Positions 18,847 through 20,048 of a DNA stretch of 20,048 nt are shown piece by piece. This DNA comes from Rhizomucor pusillus (Eukaryota > Mucoromycota > Mucoromycetes > Mucorales > Lichtheimiaceae), in assembly GCA_900175165.2 (NCBI GenBank), contig FWWN02000340.1, positions 1-20,048 of the forward strand. The letters are read 5' to 3'. The translations under genes were made by a program, and so were the position numbers. The stretch's first letter is position 1, and every line of letters starts with the position of its first letter. The notes beneath the pieces were generated by a model. It worked only from the letters and a program-made list of their open reading frames with translations. It was not told the DNA's origin and made no database searches.

Positions 18847-19330
18847 ATACGCATACGTGTGTACAATATTATTTTATATAAAATGGAACTGTAATAGCAT
18901 AAAAACATATGTCGCATTTGAGTATTATATACAGCACATACTGGATTTTGAGGGAAAATTTGCGCGGTTGGAAAATTCTTTTGCGCTTTAGTTGGCTACA
19001 CTTTGCGGCTACAGAAGTCGAATTAACGTTGGACCACTGTAATCTACTGAAATTTGACGACTTACGCTTGCGATATTCGTGCAAGCCCGTAAGCAGAGCC
19101 AGCGCAAAAGGACGCCCCAGATCGCATAGTACAAGAATTGATAAGCCATTGGCTTTAACGTAAAAGTAGCCTTCTATTTTCTTACCTCTCCTATAATTAT
19201 AAAGTCAGTGCATATGTTTCATGTAGGCTTTTCGATGGAAAACTTACATTCATACAGTGAAGATTGTATATCTGCCCCTTCGACAGAATCCTCCTGAGCA
19301 TCATTGCCTAACATTTCAGCGCTGTGAGTT
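18847..19330. other. Gap between DBT and Fanzor with nested inverted repeats
   Basis: The two genes converge here. An overlapping pair of open frames (18869-19084 on minus, 18909-19163 on plus) has no recognisable motif. AT-rich DNA follows the DBT stop and contains its 3' end, without a canonical AATAAA. The centre holds the inverted repeats listed separately, and AAGCCATTGGCTT near 19143-19155 is another short near-perfect palindrome. Confidence 0.4.
18978..19110 (-). ncRNA. Candidate structured RNA / element end next to Fanzor
   Basis: CTTTTGCGCT (18978-18987) and its exact reverse complement AGCGCAAAAG (19101-19110) would form a closing helix. Inside lies a strong hairpin: arm CTTACGCTTGC (19061-19071), a nine-base loop, and arm GCAAGCCCGTAAG (19081-19093), pairing over 11 bp with a two-base bulge. 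A weaker helix is possible between AAGTCG (19014-19019) and CGACTT (19058-19063). The block starts about 220 bases after the Fanzor stop on the Fanzor strand. Fanzor and TnpB guide (omega) RNAs are commonly encoded beside the nuclease gene, often at its 3' side up to the element end, so this is a reasonable candidate. The structure is seen; transcription and role are inferred. Confidence 0.35.
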
Positions 19331-20048
19331 TTACTGAAAGATACATAACTGTGAAGTCCAATTATTACCAATGATGTCTGGAGAGTTGCTTGTATTCAGC
19401 ATGTGTAAAGCGGCTGATTGTCTTGTAAAAGGCGATAGGTGTATACCGTCTATTACTCGGCTAATGCCATTAAGTGCAATGCAAATTGCCGCCATATAGT
19501 CACGGCTTTGTACGGCTCGCCCGGCCCTATTCAAAGGACACTTGGTATTCATGCATAAACAAGCACCATGAACGGACCGCTTTTTCTTCTTGCCATCCTT
19601 TAGGATGGTTGCCCTGGGTCGCACAACAGGTCCTAGGCACCAGCCGCAGGTTTGAGATGTTCTATATTCTGATGTCATGGCCACGGCTGTGTGTAAATGG
19701 TGCTCTTTTCGTATCTTCGTGGCCACTCCCTTCACGTGGCCTTTTATCCGTGCGTTTGTTCCTAAACCTTGGTCGCCGATGAACATAATGGGAATGGACT
19801 TTCTTCCCGTTCCGCAAGCTTCTTTCACGTATGCCCTTTCACGGGAGGCTTCCTGCGAATACGCTTTTTTCAGGGCCAGCTCTTGGCTGCATTTTGCTCG
19901 GTTTTCTGCTGGGGAGTTATAGAAATATTGTAGAGTATCACGGTGTTCTCGAAATATCTAAGAGCGATGCTAGTCAGATAACGGGATAATAACGAAGAGA
20001 ATCAATTATACCTTCTGCCAATTGGAAACATCTTCTACAGACTTGGCG
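19331..20048 (-). CDS. Fanzor (eukaryotic TnpB-like) RNA-guided nuclease, C-terminal part
   Basis: Partial gene; the N-terminal part lies beyond the right window edge. Fanzors are RNA-guided DNA endonucleases carried by eukaryotic mobile elements. Exons seen on minus: 20012-20048 (edge) and 19331-19957, with a 54-bp intron (GTATAA...CTCTTAG) joined in phase 0 to read DVSNWQKIFREHRDTLQYFY. Then come PIMFIGDQGLGTNARIKGH (the RuvC-fold segment), TSEYRTSQTC with Glu at 19667-19669, a zinc ribbon CxxC (CGWC) plus CLCMNTKC, and SRDYMAA with the last RuvC Asp at 19499-19501. The E-x2-TS-x-TC and RD motifs are those of the TnpB/Fanzor C-terminus; a Glu beside the ribbon matches the rearranged catalytic Glu reported for Fanzors. 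No stop or frameshift is seen in this part, so it could be active. The RuvC-I Asp cannot be checked here. The last about 17 residues may instead belong to another splice form. Confidence 0.85.

Noticed and set aside
1..20048. tRNA, rRNA or CRISPR genes
   Set aside because: I saw no T-loop type motif with matching arms, no rRNA-like stretch and no repeat-spacer array when reading both strands by eye.

Overview
The window reads as a chromosomal segment of a fungus, most likely an early-diverging, Mucoromycota-type fungus. The grounds are short spliceosomal introns (about 54-103 bp, one of 174 bp) with GT..AG ends, a Vac8-type armadillo protein and an OPT transporter of fungal type, a ribosomal protein gene with introns, and a Fanzor (eukaryotic TnpB-like) gene. 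The species cannot be named from the sequence.

Layout. 1-376: no convincing gene. 477-1227 (-): ribosomal protein uS15/RPS13, 4 exons, 151 aa, complete. 1507-3978 (-): OPT oligopeptide transporter, 4 exons, 753 aa, complete, with a TATA-like box at 4083-4090. 4100-8821: a gene-poor stretch with unrecognised or decayed coding-like pieces (5401-6043 on +, 6683-7762 on -). 8822-10959 (+): Vac8-like armadillo protein, 8 exons, 563 aa, complete. 11247-13040 (-): seven-transmembrane protein of unknown family, 6 exons, 465 aa, complete. 13041-14472: no gene seen; contains palindromes and a trinucleotide inverted repeat. 14473-16484: coding-like but broken block on +, with a small open segment on - at 14763-15035. 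17177-18846 (+): mitochondrial branched-chain 2-oxoacid dehydrogenase E2 (DBT), 4 exons, 491 aa, complete. 18847-19330: non-coding gap with nested inverted repeats. 19331-20048 (-): C-terminal part of a Fanzor endonuclease, cut by the window edge.

The five complete genes are ordinary housekeeping or membrane genes (translation, peptide uptake, vacuole inheritance/autophagy scaffold, a putative receptor-like membrane protein, branched-chain amino acid catabolism) and do not form a cluster. All exon joins keep the reading frame and give protein lengths expected for the recognised families, so these models are well supported although no transcript was available.

The most interesting part is the right edge. 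It carries a Fanzor with an apparently intact zinc ribbon, a glutamate next to that ribbon (the 'rearranged' catalytic Glu described for Fanzors) and the last RuvC aspartate. Directly downstream lies a foldable non-coding region (10-bp closing helix enclosing an 11-bp bulged hairpin), a candidate for the Fanzor guide (omega) RNA or for the element end. The broken coding block at 14.5-16.5 kb and the gene-like relics at 5.4-7.8 kb may be other mobile-element remains or unrecognised genes.
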